Part shown: in pieces, positions 1 through 8,150 of the stretch | Numbering within the stretch: the first letter of the stretch is position 1 | How the letters are laid out: each line of letters starts with the position of its first letter | Assembly (NCBI GenBank): GCA_018817425.1 | Contig: JAHITX010000043.1 | Span: 1 to 55,361 of the forward strand | DNA from: Pseudomonadota bacterium | GTDB taxonomy: Bacteria > Desulfobacterota > Desulfobacteria > Desulfobacterales > RPRI01 | Reading direction: 5' to 3' | DNA: 55,361 nucleotides | Notes under the pieces: model-generated | What the model saw: the letters and a program-made list of their open reading frames with translations, nothing else | Told to the model about the DNA's origin: nothing | Databases searched by the model: none | Program-made: the position numbers and the translations under genes

Positions 1-15
1 CATGGTATACTCCTT
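1..15 (-). promoter_or_regulatory. Start codon and RBS of a gene leaving the window leftwards
   Basis: Read on the minus strand, the first three bases form an ATG, preceded at the usual distance by AAGGA (positions 11-15 on the plus strand). This looks like the translation start of a gene whose body lies outside the window, divergent from the MFS gene at 359. Nothing can be said about its product. Confidence 0.5.
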
Positions 16-47
16 TCACAATAGTAATTGTTTGTTATTATTGAAAG
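13..47. promoter_or_regulatory. Imperfect dyad upstream of the divergent gene
   Basis: CTTTCA at 13-18 followed by AATAGTAA mirrors TTATTATT followed by GAAAG ending at 47, with a few mismatches and one bulged base. The dyad overlaps the presumed ribosome binding site of the leftward gene, so it could be an operator or an mRNA structure. The rest of 48-346 is AT-rich and shows no convincing gene. Confidence 0.25.
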
Positions 48-358
48 TGAATATATCATGCTAATGCCATAAAATCAATAGTTATTGTAATATAATTAGT
101 CATTTATAATATTATTCGTTCGCTTAAGTTAATGACATTGAATGGCAACAATCAGATAGGTAATGAGACCTACTATGACTTGCACAATGATGCTGTACAG
201 ACTTTTTGTGATTAGTTGTTATCCAGAATAAGCCACTAATTAGTAAGAAAAATAAATAAAAGATCGGTTTTGCCCGGATATATATCAACTCCGCATTATC
301 AGATTCACAACAAATCATTTAAGGCTGTGAGAAAAAATATTTGAGAAGGAGGAATGTT

Positions 359-1657
359 ATGGTCGAAAACAAAATATTTTACGGTTGGGTACTTGTTCCC
401 ATTTTTGGGTTAATTTATCTGATAAATGTTGGTTTCCCCATTGTTGGCGCCAGTGTTACGAATACATATATGATTCAGGATCTTAACTTGGGGCGAGGCA
501 TACTTGGATTAGGATTTACCGTGTCTGGACTTTTCGGTGGACTTTCCTCTCCAATTATTGCTTTTTACATAAAAACCAGAGGGGTACGGTTTACTTTGTT
601 TATAGGTAGTTTATTCTTAATTCTGGGGGCTTTACTAATGGGTACGGTAGTTACCAAGGGATGGCAATATGTTGCTGTCTTTGGGGTACTTTTAGGAATC
701 GGTAGTGGATTCGGCAGTATGATTCCCGTTCAGGCCGGGATTACCCTATGGTTTAGAAAAAAAAAGGCCTTAGCCATGTCACTTGCTATAACAATAGGAA
801 GCCTGGGAGGATTTCTTGCTCCCCCGTTGCTGAATAAGATTATTTTTGTTGCTGACGGGAATTGGCGAATTGCTTGGTTTTTCATTATCGGCTTACTTAT
901 TCTCTCGGCTATTTTGATTCTTTCATTAGTTAAAAACAAACCCTCTGATATGGGACTGATTCAGGACGGCGCAAATAACTATGCAGAAACTTCCTTATCT
1001 GTTGACGCAAAAAGTACTGCTCCCATGGAAGTATATCGCAGCACCGTAGAATGGAAGGTCTCCGATGCCATAAAAACTCATACCTTTTGGCTGCTTTTTG
1101 TTTCTTCACTAGCATTTGTTGGCCCGATGATGTTCTTTATGGCTCATGCTGTCATTTATCTACAGGATATGGGGCATCCAGCGGGCATTTCGGCGATGGC
1201 TGTGAGTTATTACATGCTTTTCAGCCTTTTTGGGAGGTTGTTAGGCGGCAGTTTTGCGGATCGCTTTGAGCCTCGCTATATCTGGGCCGCCGGTCTTTTG
1301 CTCGAGGCAGTGGGTATACTTTTCTTCCTTGACGCGAAGAGTGTGGCCAGTATTTACCTTTTCGCCATTCCCGTTGGGGTGGGTGTAGGGGCGGCATCGA
1401 TCTGCTGGCCAACCTTGATAGGCAATTATTTTGGGACAAATTCATTCGCTTCGATTATGGGTACCCTTTTCCCTGTCGTTCAACTTTTCGGAGCTTCTGC
1501 CCCTTTTTTTGCTGGGTTGGTATATGATACCCAAGGAAGTTACCGCATGGCTTTTATTGCTTCAGCGGCTTTAGCCTTCATCGGAAGTATTGTTATATTT
1601 TTCACAAAACCTCCTAAAACTATTGCAGCAAAAAGTCACCCGGTAGCTGCATCGTAA
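359..1657 (+). CDS. MFS transporter, oxalate/formate antiporter (OFA)-like
   Basis: This 432-aa protein is a twelve-helix major facilitator permease of the inner membrane. It opens with the FYGW segment typical of the OFA group and has a central hydrophilic stretch (about residues 190-235) between two six-helix halves. ATG at 359 is chosen because a strong AGGAGG lies at 347-352, six bases upstream; a longer TTG-started reading would place that RBS inside the gene. OFA-group members usually carry carboxylates or other organic anions. The substrate cannot be read from sequence, but the position in front of two AOR modules suggests a carboxylate or a hydrophobic acid tied to this pathway. A short hairpin after the stop may end the transcript. 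Confidence 0.85.
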   Translation: MVENKIFYGWVLVPIFGLIYLINVGFPIVGASVTNTYMIQDLNLGRGILGLGFTVSGLFGGLSSPIIAFYIKTRGVRFTLFIGSLFLILGALLMGTVVTKGWQYVAVFGVLLGIGSGFGSMIPVQAGITLWFRKKKALAMSLAITIGSLGGFLAPPLLNKIIFVADGNWRIAWFFIIGLLILSAILILSLVKNKPSDMGLIQDGANNYAETSLSVDAKSTAPMEVYRSTVEWKVSDAIKTHTFWLLFVSSLAFVGPMMFFMAHAVIYLQDMGHPAGISAMAVSYYMLFSLFGRLLGGSFADRFEPRYIWAAGLLLEAVGILFFLDAKSVASIYLFAIPVGVGVGAASICWPTLIGNYFGTNSFASIMGTLFPVVQLFGASAPFFAGLVYDTQGSYRMAFIASAALAFIGSIVIFFTKPPKTIAAKSHPVAAS

Positions 1658-1673
1658 AGATTTTTAATTAAGC

Positions 1674-1694
1674 AAGAGTCACAGAGAGACTCTT
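1674..1694 (+). terminator. Short hairpin after the MFS gene
   Basis: AAGAGTC and GACTCTT form a perfect 7-bp stem with a 7-base loop, 17 bases after the MFS stop. The T tract behind it is poor (CTTCTAAT), so termination strength is doubtful. Confidence 0.35.
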
Positions 1695-1889
1695 CTTCTA
1701 ATACCCATATGGTAAAGTTTTTCATCCAAAGCATAAAGACAGCTTTCAATATCACGAAGGTTTTCGCGATAGGCCAATTGAATAAATGCCATGCATAAAA
1801 ATTAACCATAGTATGTAAAAGAGCGGACACGATACTTACCATTAAGTTATCTATGATTAATCGAAAACTACCCCAAGAGGAGGATTGTG

Positions 1890-2423
1890 ATGGAAGAGAC
1901 TCATGAGCAAAAATCCCTAAAAAGGCGATTTCACCCATTGCCAGTCAATGTACCGCTATCTAAAGGAGTTTTACTTGTTGACGATAGAAGGTGTACCGGA
2001 TGTATGAACTGCATGTACGCATGCACACTTTACAACGACGGTGTGGCTGCCCCGGAGATAGCTAGAATACAGTTGAATGCATATAGTCATCACATATTTG
2101 ATATTGCAGCTCAACCATGCCTGCAATGCGTTCAGCCTCAGTGTCTGCGCTTTTGCCCTCAGGGAGCTATCCGCATTGATGAGGAATCAGGAACAAATGC
2201 CAGGATTATAGTTGAGAAGAAATGCATTGGTTGTCAGGAATGCATTGAGGTTTGCCCCTTTACACCCCCTCGTATAAGGTTTGACAGTGTAAAGAAAAAG
2301 GCGATTAAATGCAATCTTTGCGGTGGAGACCCACAGTGCGTTAAGGCATGCCCAATTGGGGCTTTGATATACTACACGAACCCGGAGGGTGTTATTTCGG
2401 GATATGGGGCAGGAGGTATATAA
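1890..2423 (+). CDS. Four-cluster ferredoxin-type electron-transfer subunit of AOR module 1
   Basis: The 177-aa cytoplasmic protein has sixteen cysteines in four cluster-binding groups: C35/38/41/45, C77/80/85/89, C112/115/118/122 and C141/144/150/154. This is the pattern of DmsB/HycB-like subunits with four [4Fe-4S] clusters. ATG at 1890 follows GAGGAGG at six bases; the GTG three bases earlier is less likely. The AOR gene starts four bases after its stop, and the AOR ribosome binding site lies inside its last codons, so the two are almost certainly co-translated as a complex. Similar pairs are known in AorAB-type aldehyde oxidoreductases and in BamBC of class II benzoyl-CoA reductase. Which of these it resembles more cannot be settled by eye. 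Confidence 0.88.
   Translation: MEETHEQKSLKRRFHPLPVNVPLSKGVLLVDDRRCTGCMNCMYACTLYNDGVAAPEIARIQLNAYSHHIFDIAAQPCLQCVQPQCLRFCPQGAIRIDEESGTNARIIVEKKCIGCQECIEVCPFTPPRIRFDSVKKKAIKCNLCGGDPQCVKACPIGALIYYTNPEGVISGYGAGGI
2411..2418 (+). promoter_or_regulatory. RBS of AOR 1 inside the ferredoxin gene
   Basis: AGGAGGTA lies within the final codons of the ferredoxin gene and eight bases before the AOR ATG. This arrangement indicates translational coupling of the two subunits. Confidence 0.6.
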
Positions 2424-2426
2424 GCT

Positions 2427-4505
2427 ATGGCAGAACTATATGGATATGCCGGTAAGATTCTGAGAGTTGACTTAACAAGCGGGGTGATAAGCGAGATCCC
2501 ATGTGAGCAGTACTTGCCTAAGTATATGGGCGGAAGAGGTTTGGCGGCCAAGCTCTATTGGGATGAGATACCGCCGGAGGTTGGGGCATTTGACCCGGAA
2601 AACAGACTGATAATTGCAACCGGCCCATTAACCGGGACCGGTGCGTTGGGAGGCGGACGATGTGAAGCTACAACAAAGTGTCCTGCTATGTATCCTACTC
2701 AATCCTTTACAACCGCCAACGCAGGCTATATCGGCCCTGAACTGAAATATGCGGGATATGATGCTCTCATCGTCCAAGGTAAGGCTAAATGCCATGTATA
2801 CTTATGGATATGCGATGGCAAGGCAGAGGTTAGAAGGGCTGAGGATTTATGGGGTCTAACTACACGCCAAACCCGCGAAAATTTGTGGAAAAAACATGAC
2901 AAGAAAGCCAAAGTGGCTTGTATTGGGCCTGCCGGAGAGAATTTGGCCACGAGTGCTATCATTTCAGTTGAAGTCAACTCTGCCTTTGGCAAGGGTGGAA
3001 TGGGCGCGGTTATGGGGTCCAAAAACCTGAAGGCGATAGCAGTGCGCGGAACAGGTAGAATAAAGGTGGCAAACCCTGAGAAATTACTAGGAATAAATAA
3101 AATTAGAATGCGCTTTCACAACATCAAGGCTGGAGAAACGAGAGTAATAAATGGGAAAACCACTATAGGTACTGCAATGATAAGGAATAGTCCAACATTC
3201 GCGTCTTCTATGCTCGCTGATGAAGCGAAACAAGGCAGGGTAAAGATAAAATTGGGCGGATGCCCAGGATGCTCCTTAAATTGTCGTAATAAAGCAGAAT
3301 TTACGGACAATTCTTTGCCCAGCGGTTCTGTTGAATGTGCTGACGGATTTGTTTGGGCGATTCCTGAAAAGATGGCTACGGGCGGCAAAAAAATTATCGG
3401 AAGGCTTTCCTGGGAAGCCTCTATGCTCATTGATGATATGGGGATAGACAACCTACAAGTATTGGTCGTTGGTCTATTTTCTGGCTTGAAGAAGCTCGAT
3501 AAAAAAGATAAATACACGAATTTGTTATACGGCGGAGACTGGCTCTACCAGGGCTACTTAGCAGGAATTTTAAATGATGCTAACACCGGACTGCCTTGGG
3601 ATAAGTTCGGTAGCCAGGAATTTTTGAGACAATTATTGAATATAATGGCTTACAGAGAGGGCTTTGGGGATATCCTCGCGCAAGGTTTAGGGCCGGCAAC
3701 AAAATACATTATAGAGCATGAGGAATTTGGGTCCAATAGGAAACAAATGGAATATATCTATCAGCGGATTTGTCCAAAGGCGGGGAAACTCGGTAATCCT
3801 CAGGAACGGCATAGTTTTCATGCACCTGATCCGATTAGGGCTATTTATTGTGCGGTAGGGGATCAATTCGGTCAAGAACCTGAACCAGGGTGGTGTGGTA
3901 AATGTGAGCCTTGGTATTCCCCAGGTTTAGATTCTAAAGTTATCATAAAATGGCTTGGCACGGATAAAATAAAAGACCCTTACTACTGGGGTCCCGAGGT
4001 AGCAAAAGCCGTTATCGCTCACGAAGACATTGCGGCCGTGACAGACAGCTTGGTTGTTTGTTCTAAGTTGGACTATGGCATGTATCCAACAGTGATTGGG
4101 CATCATGCTCCTGATTGGCCCAATAAACTTCTTGTGGACTGGGAAGAGCTTGTTGAAAACAGTCCTAATGGGGGCCCTGAGTACTTGAGTGCGATCCTCG
4201 GAGTAGAAATGACACCGGAAGATGTATGGAAACAGGGCGAGAGGATCGTTAACCTGGTGAGGGCCATATGGGTAAGGGACGGATATACTGAAGGCAAATA
4301 TGACACATACTGGGATGCTGTTTTCGAGGAAGAAAATGCAGAAGGTAATAAAGTAACGCCAAAAGAAAAATTCGAAAATGCAATAGTTGATTACTATAGT
4401 TTGAGGGGATGGAAAGCCGGGGTGCCAACGCGTGCAAAGCTTGAAGAGCTGGATTTAAAGGATGTGGCTGATGAGTTGGATACCTTGGGTAAATTGCCTG
4501 CATAA
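2427..4505 (+). CDS. Aldehyde:ferredoxin oxidoreductase family protein (tungsten enzyme), module 1
   Basis: The 692-aa catalytic subunit carries a bis-pyranopterin tungsten (or molybdenum) cofactor and one [4Fe-4S] cluster. Family marks are the N-terminal GYAGKILRVDL, the glycine-rich GGRGLAAKLYW, the block around residues 185-205 (GKGGMGAVMGSKNLKAIAV), and cluster cysteines C279, C282, C286 and C545. Characterised relatives oxidise aldehydes to acids with ferredoxin, or reduce acids or aromatic CoA esters (BamB). At 692 aa it is longer than the usual 600-620 aa enzymes, and segments around residues 435-520 look expanded, which may mark a substrate other than simple aldehydes. It is paired with the four-cluster ferredoxin just upstream. 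The tupABC transporter in this window would supply tungstate. Confidence 0.9.
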   Translation: MAELYGYAGKILRVDLTSGVISEIPCEQYLPKYMGGRGLAAKLYWDEIPPEVGAFDPENRLIIATGPLTGTGALGGGRCEATTKCPAMYPTQSFTTANAGYIGPELKYAGYDALIVQGKAKCHVYLWICDGKAEVRRAEDLWGLTTRQTRENLWKKHDKKAKVACIGPAGENLATSAIISVEVNSAFGKGGMGAVMGSKNLKAIAVRGTGRIKVANPEKLLGINKIRMRFHNIKAGETRVINGKTTIGTAMIRNSPTFASSMLADEAKQGRVKIKLGGCPGCSLNCRNKAEFTDNSLPSGSVECADGFVWAIPEKMATGGKKIIGRLSWEASMLIDDMGIDNLQVLVVGLFSGLKKLDKKDKYTNLLYGGDWLYQGYLAGILNDANTGLPWDKFGSQEFLRQLLNIMAYREGFGDILAQGLGPATKYIIEHEEFGSNRKQMEYIYQRICPKAGKLGNPQERHSFHAPDPIRAIYCAVGDQFGQEPEPGWCGKCEPWYSPGLDSKVIIKWLGTDKIKDPYYWGPEVAKAVIAHEDIAAVTDSLVVCSKLDYGMYPTVIGHHAPDWPNKLLVDWEELVENSPNGGPEYLSAILGVEMTPEDVWKQGERIVNLVRAIWVRDGYTEGKYDTYWDAVFEEENAEGNKVTPKEKFENAIVDYYSLRGWKAGVPTRAKLEELDLKDVADELDTLGKLPA

Positions 4506-4617
4506 CGATTTACTACAAACCATGATTGTACCAATAATTGTCCTCACATCCAAACAAAGGGAGTACATGCTAACCAGCGAGAGGCATATGACCTGTCGCT
4601 ATTTACAATGTTTATAT

Positions 4618-6204
4618 TTAGCTCTCTTCACCCGTTGTATTAGACTTGTTTTTAGCAGTATAAATAAACGCTCTTTGGCGAAGGGAATTTGTATTAACAA
4701 AGCTCCATAATGCATCTAACTCCGCTCTGGAGATATCCGGTTCATTAATCAGAATAGAATTTATTTTTTCCGTTTGCTTAGCGGCAACTTTAAGCCAGCG
4801 CTGAATCGTGTCAAACTTCACTTCCATATGTTTCGCCACATGCTGCAGAGGCATTCCCTTGGCCAAAAGCTTAAGGGCACACAGAACTTTTTCTTCCGGA
4901 GAGCGTATATCATAAAAGATGGTTCCTGTTCTTATGCAAAAAGATTTACCGCATTCTTTGCATTGAAATCGGCGGCCTATAGTTCCATTCTTGGTTTTGT
5001 ATGTTCCGTTGGAAATAATAGTACCTTTTTCTGTATTACCATAAAGGGCGCATTTTGGATTTTTACATACTTCTATTTTTGACTTAATATATTGCTTCTT
5101 CCCATGTTGTATATAGCACTTATTTTCTTTAACGGTTGAAGGTAGTTGGTCAACGAGTGAGGGTAGTTTACCAACTACTGAAGGTGATCTGTTTTCTTTT
5201 ATCTTCATCGGCCGTTGCTTTTCTATGGTCAGATTCTTGGTCATCAGTTTCTCGTCAATGTGTTCAATTACATATCTAATAGGTCCATCGGATTTCAGGA
5301 AACTATCCAACTTTATTTCATAAATTGCAGGATGACTCTTAGCGAGTTCGCATTCATAGTCTCTTATAAAGTTCATGCCCATGTTTTTAGTAATTAATTC
5401 TGACTCTTTTGTAACAAGATGATTGACAAGCAGATATCTTTCTTTCTTTTTTATTTTGTAAAGGTCTCGTATGCCACCTAGGATCACCCATGACGCAGAG
5501 CTGATATTGACCGCCAATGCAGAATAACAGAAAAAAACTCCTTCATTTTGCGCAATAATATCATTGATGGTTTCGGTTGTGACATAATCTTCGATGGTCT
5601 TTTTTTTAATTAGATTTCGATATGTATCAATTTTTATAGGTAAACAGATTTTATGACCCATGTAATGATTCCAAACATCTAGTATAATGTAATTCATTTC
5701 AGGTAGTATAGATGCGGCTTTCTTAATCACATCTCGTTGCAATAGTATTTTGGGACCATAGAGATCTTGATGACATGAAAGAAACATATCAATGTGCTTG
5801 TCTTTTGTAATAATGACTTTCTTCAGCATGGAGTAGTATTCTGAGATTTTGCTGTGTTTGAATAAATCAAGGGAGGCATAATGCGATTGTTCTATCGAAT
5901 AATACATAAACATTCTTTTTTGCAGCGAATACCAAATGGGTTGTTCTGCATTGAGAGCCAGCAAAGGCGCCATAGGAATTCCTGTGATTTCAGAAATATC
6001 ATGGAGATTATCAATTCGTGCACTTTGACGATTAGCTTCCCAATTCTGTAATTCCCGAACACTTATTTGGATTGATTCTGCAAATGCCTCCTGGCTCAAA
6101 CCACGCCATTTCCGGTATTCTTTTAATAGAGCTCCAAGGGATGTATAGAGTTTGGCATTATCAAACGAAAGGGTTTTTCGTGGTAATGATATTTTAGATG
6201 TCAT
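4618..6204 (-). CDS. Chimeric regulator: XRE helix-turn-helix fused to an IS1-transposase-like zinc ribbon and HTH
   Basis: The 528-aa protein starts at ATG 6204 with GGAG six bases upstream. Residues 22-85 are an XRE/Cro-type HTH (LGALLKEYRKWRGLSQEAFA, then RELQNWE). Residues 90-330 form an unrecognised middle region whose GHKICLPI...TIEDYV segment faintly recalls GNAT-type sensor domains. Residues 380-428 are a zinc ribbon (C380, C385, C415, C418) followed by RTGTIF, and residues 437-475 a second HTH, together like InsA of IS1 elements. Residues 495-516 (ELDALWSFV, then RAFIYTA) match the start of the InsB catalytic domain, after which the protein ends. It would bind DNA but not transpose. 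It is the only minus-strand gene in the first 48 kb and lies between the two AOR modules, suggesting control of them. No inverted repeats or partner ORF of an intact IS were seen. Confidence 0.75.
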   Translation of the reverse strand: MTSKISLPRKTLSFDNAKLYTSLGALLKEYRKWRGLSQEAFAESIQISVRELQNWEANRQSARIDNLHDISEITGIPMAPLLALNAEQPIWYSLQKRMFMYYSIEQSHYASLDLFKHSKISEYYSMLKKVIITKDKHIDMFLSCHQDLYGPKILLQRDVIKKAASILPEMNYIILDVWNHYMGHKICLPIKIDTYRNLIKKKTIEDYVTTETINDIIAQNEGVFFCYSALAVNISSASWVILGGIRDLYKIKKKERYLLVNHLVTKESELITKNMGMNFIRDYECELAKSHPAIYEIKLDSFLKSDGPIRYVIEHIDEKLMTKNLTIEKQRPMKIKENRSPSVVGKLPSLVDQLPSTVKENKCYIQHGKKQYIKSKIEVCKNPKCALYGNTEKGTIISNGTYKTKNGTIGRRFQCKECGKSFCIRTGTIFYDIRSPEEKVLCALKLLAKGMPLQHVAKHMEVKFDTIQRWLKVAAKQTEKINSILINEPDISRAELDALWSFVNTNSLRQRAFIYTAKNKSNTTGEES

Positions 6205-6617
6205 AATATTCTCCACAACATATGAACACAAAGTGAAGTCGCTGACAAAAAATCAAGAGCCGTTAAATAGATCTAATGTAGTTGATTATTAAGATAGCTA
6301 TTTTCTATTCAGAAAGTATTAAAGCAAAAACGAGTAAAAAGAAATAATTTTATCTCCATGCAAATAATATATACGAAACATAATTGATTTACAAATGGAA
6401 TTTTGAAAAAATCTTTTTGATATAAAAAAATAGTATTGGACTAGTCAATTCTGGTAGAGTCAGGTTCTCTGACAAAACCTGAAATGAAAAATCCGATTGA
6501 ATAGTAGTAATTTAATGAGCTGCCATTAGCAATCCGGCAGAGTTCAAAATCACTATGACTTTCTGTCCAAATACTGGATATAAACACGAAACATAAGGAA
6601 GCAAGAGGGATTAGATT
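6205..6617. other. Divergent intergenic region between the chimeric regulator and the CrtC-like gene
   Basis: This 413-bp AT-rich stretch must hold promoters for both directions. I see no clear -35/-10 pair, no long dyad and no credible gene. An AGAGGG sits nine bases before the ATG at 6618. Confidence 0.5.
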
Positions 6618-7598
6618 ATGGAAAGAAATTCGGAATTTTATAGACCTCGTGAAAAAGACCAAGCTTTTCATCCAATGCCAGGGTGCCCTGAAGCGTGTCA
6701 GTGGTGGTTTCATGACGGTATATTCACTAACGGATTTTGCTTGCAACTTATGTACTATATAACTCACTCGAAGGCCAGTATCTGGTTTCATGTCTGTGAT
6801 TCAGATGGAAACTTTACGAAACTGATGCCTGTTTTTCACACCACAGCAGTAGTTGCTTCAACAGAAACCTGCGACGTTAGGATTGGCGATAACCGCATGC
6901 ACGGCAAATTTCCCAGATATGAGCTGCATTTTCGTAGTGACGATACGGGAGCGGATCTCGTTTACGAATGCCTCACCCAGGGGTTTATGGAACCTCCTGA
7001 TGGGGTTTTCCTTGGCCGAGAGCAATGTCCGGCTACCCCAATATATGTTTCCTATATCTGTCGTCCCCGATGTAGGATTACCGGTAAGTTGGTCATTGGG
7101 GGTAAAGAGATCCCTGTTAATGGGGAGGGCTATGCGGATCATCAGTGGAAAAATGCTGGCATAGGAGAGTTTCAGTTCCACTTCTGGAATTGGGGGAAGA
7201 TATATTTACCCAAGCACACTATTGTTTGGCAGGATGCGCAATTAAGCCAATCTTTTGGTTACCAAAGAGCCAAGTGGCTGTGGGCACTAAAAGGGGAAAA
7301 GCTAATCGAGTATTTAAAAAATGCTGACATGTATGTGAAGTTAGACGACCTTGAAATAGAGCCGGAGTCAGGAGTTACTTATCCTAGAAAGATGGTTCTC
7401 ATGATCGATGAGCGTAAGATCAAGGGGACTGCAACCTATAAAGTGAAGCGTTTAATACACAACTTCCCAATTGGCCCGGGCCAACAGTTTGGATTGAGAC
7501 GTTACTTTTGTTATCTATCTGACTGCCACTCTGAATTCGAAATAGAAGGTGAAAAGATCGTAGCTGATTCAAGGGAAATCATTGATATAGGGCTATGA
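6618..7598 (+). CDS. CrtC/AttH lipocalin-like protein (carotenoid hydratase superfamily)
   Basis: The 326-aa soluble protein has no signal peptide. It matches the two-lobed beta-barrel family that includes hydroxyneurosporene synthase CrtC, kievitone hydratase and AttH. The telling motif is GEGYADHQW at residues 169-177, equivalent to the family's G-Y-x-DH-x-W; the second half has the typical barrel strands ending in a charged FEIEGEKIVADSRE. CrtC-type members hydrate isolated C=C bonds of isoprenoids, and other members act as cyclases. Placed between two AOR modules, it could hydrate or isomerise a hydrophobic unsaturated substrate without oxygen; that role is inference. Codon use is like its neighbours. 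Confidence 0.65.
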   Translation: MERNSEFYRPREKDQAFHPMPGCPEACQWWFHDGIFTNGFCLQLMYYITHSKASIWFHVCDSDGNFTKLMPVFHTTAVVASTETCDVRIGDNRMHGKFPRYELHFRSDDTGADLVYECLTQGFMEPPDGVFLGREQCPATPIYVSYICRPRCRITGKLVIGGKEIPVNGEGYADHQWKNAGIGEFQFHFWNWGKIYLPKHTIVWQDAQLSQSFGYQRAKWLWALKGEKLIEYLKNADMYVKLDDLEIEPESGVTYPRKMVLMIDERKIKGTATYKVKRLIHNFPIGPGQQFGLRRYFCYLSDCHSEFEIEGEKIVADSREIIDIGL

Positions 7599-7786
7599 TA
7601 GTCAAGCCGTTGAGCAGCAAGAAAGCCTTGAGACAATATAGTAAAGTATTTCAGGATCAAGGGCGAATTCAGCTTTCCGGTTAATACTATCAGGTCAAGA
7701 ATCGCTTGGCTTGTTTTGAAAAGTTGCGGAACCGATTAATCCTGGGCTAATTATTATATATCAATATGTTAATAAAGGAGTCGATT

Positions 7787-8017
7787 ATGGCTGAAACACT
7801 AATACAGGTGAAAACGGAGAACTGCTCGGGCTGTATGCGTTGTTGCTTAGCTTGTTCATTTTATAATACTATGGAAAGAGTTTTTAGCCTGGCAGAATCA
7901 CAGATTGTTGTGACTCCTGACGAGAGTAATGCCTGGTTTAGTATAGATTTTCGGGAAGACTGCCTCGGCTGTGGTATTTGTGTGGAACATTGCGATTTCG
8001 GTGCCTTAATAGAATGA
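7787..8017 (+). CDS. Small two-cluster ferredoxin of AOR module 2
   Basis: The 76-aa protein carries two CxxCxxCxxxC groups (C13/16/19/23 and C59/62/65/69), so two [4Fe-4S] clusters. An extra cysteine at position 20 and a missing proline after the last cysteine of each group (ACSF, HCDF) differ from classic ferredoxins. ATG at 7787 has AAGGAG six bases upstream. The AOR gene follows after 133 bp. It is presumably the electron acceptor or donor for AOR 2, a shorter analogue of the four-cluster protein of module 1. Confidence 0.85.
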   Translation: MAETLIQVKTENCSGCMRCCLACSFYNTMERVFSLAESQIVVTPDESNAWFSIDFREDCLGCGICVEHCDFGALIE

Positions 8018-8150
8018 TGAATTCGTATTACAAGAACTTTGATAATATCAAATAAGTTCGGTTTTTGATTTCGTTTCATAATAGGATGTCATTTATAGCA
8101 AAAAATGATTTATCTAATATAGTTGTGGAGTAATTAATAGGGAGACTACT

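Noticed and set aside
124-318. A 64-codon minus-strand frame in the first intergenic region
   Set aside because: No RBS, no family resemblance and AT-rich sequence in which open frames arise by chance.
2427-4505. Naming AOR 1 and its ferredoxin as BamB/BamC (benzoyl-CoA reductase)
   Set aside because: The layout is similar, but none of the other Bam genes is present and the family motifs alone do not separate BamB from other AORs.
4618-6204. Calling the minus-strand gene an active insertion sequence
   Set aside because: The catalytic part is missing after its first strand, no terminal inverted repeats were found and a regulator-type XRE domain is fused in front.
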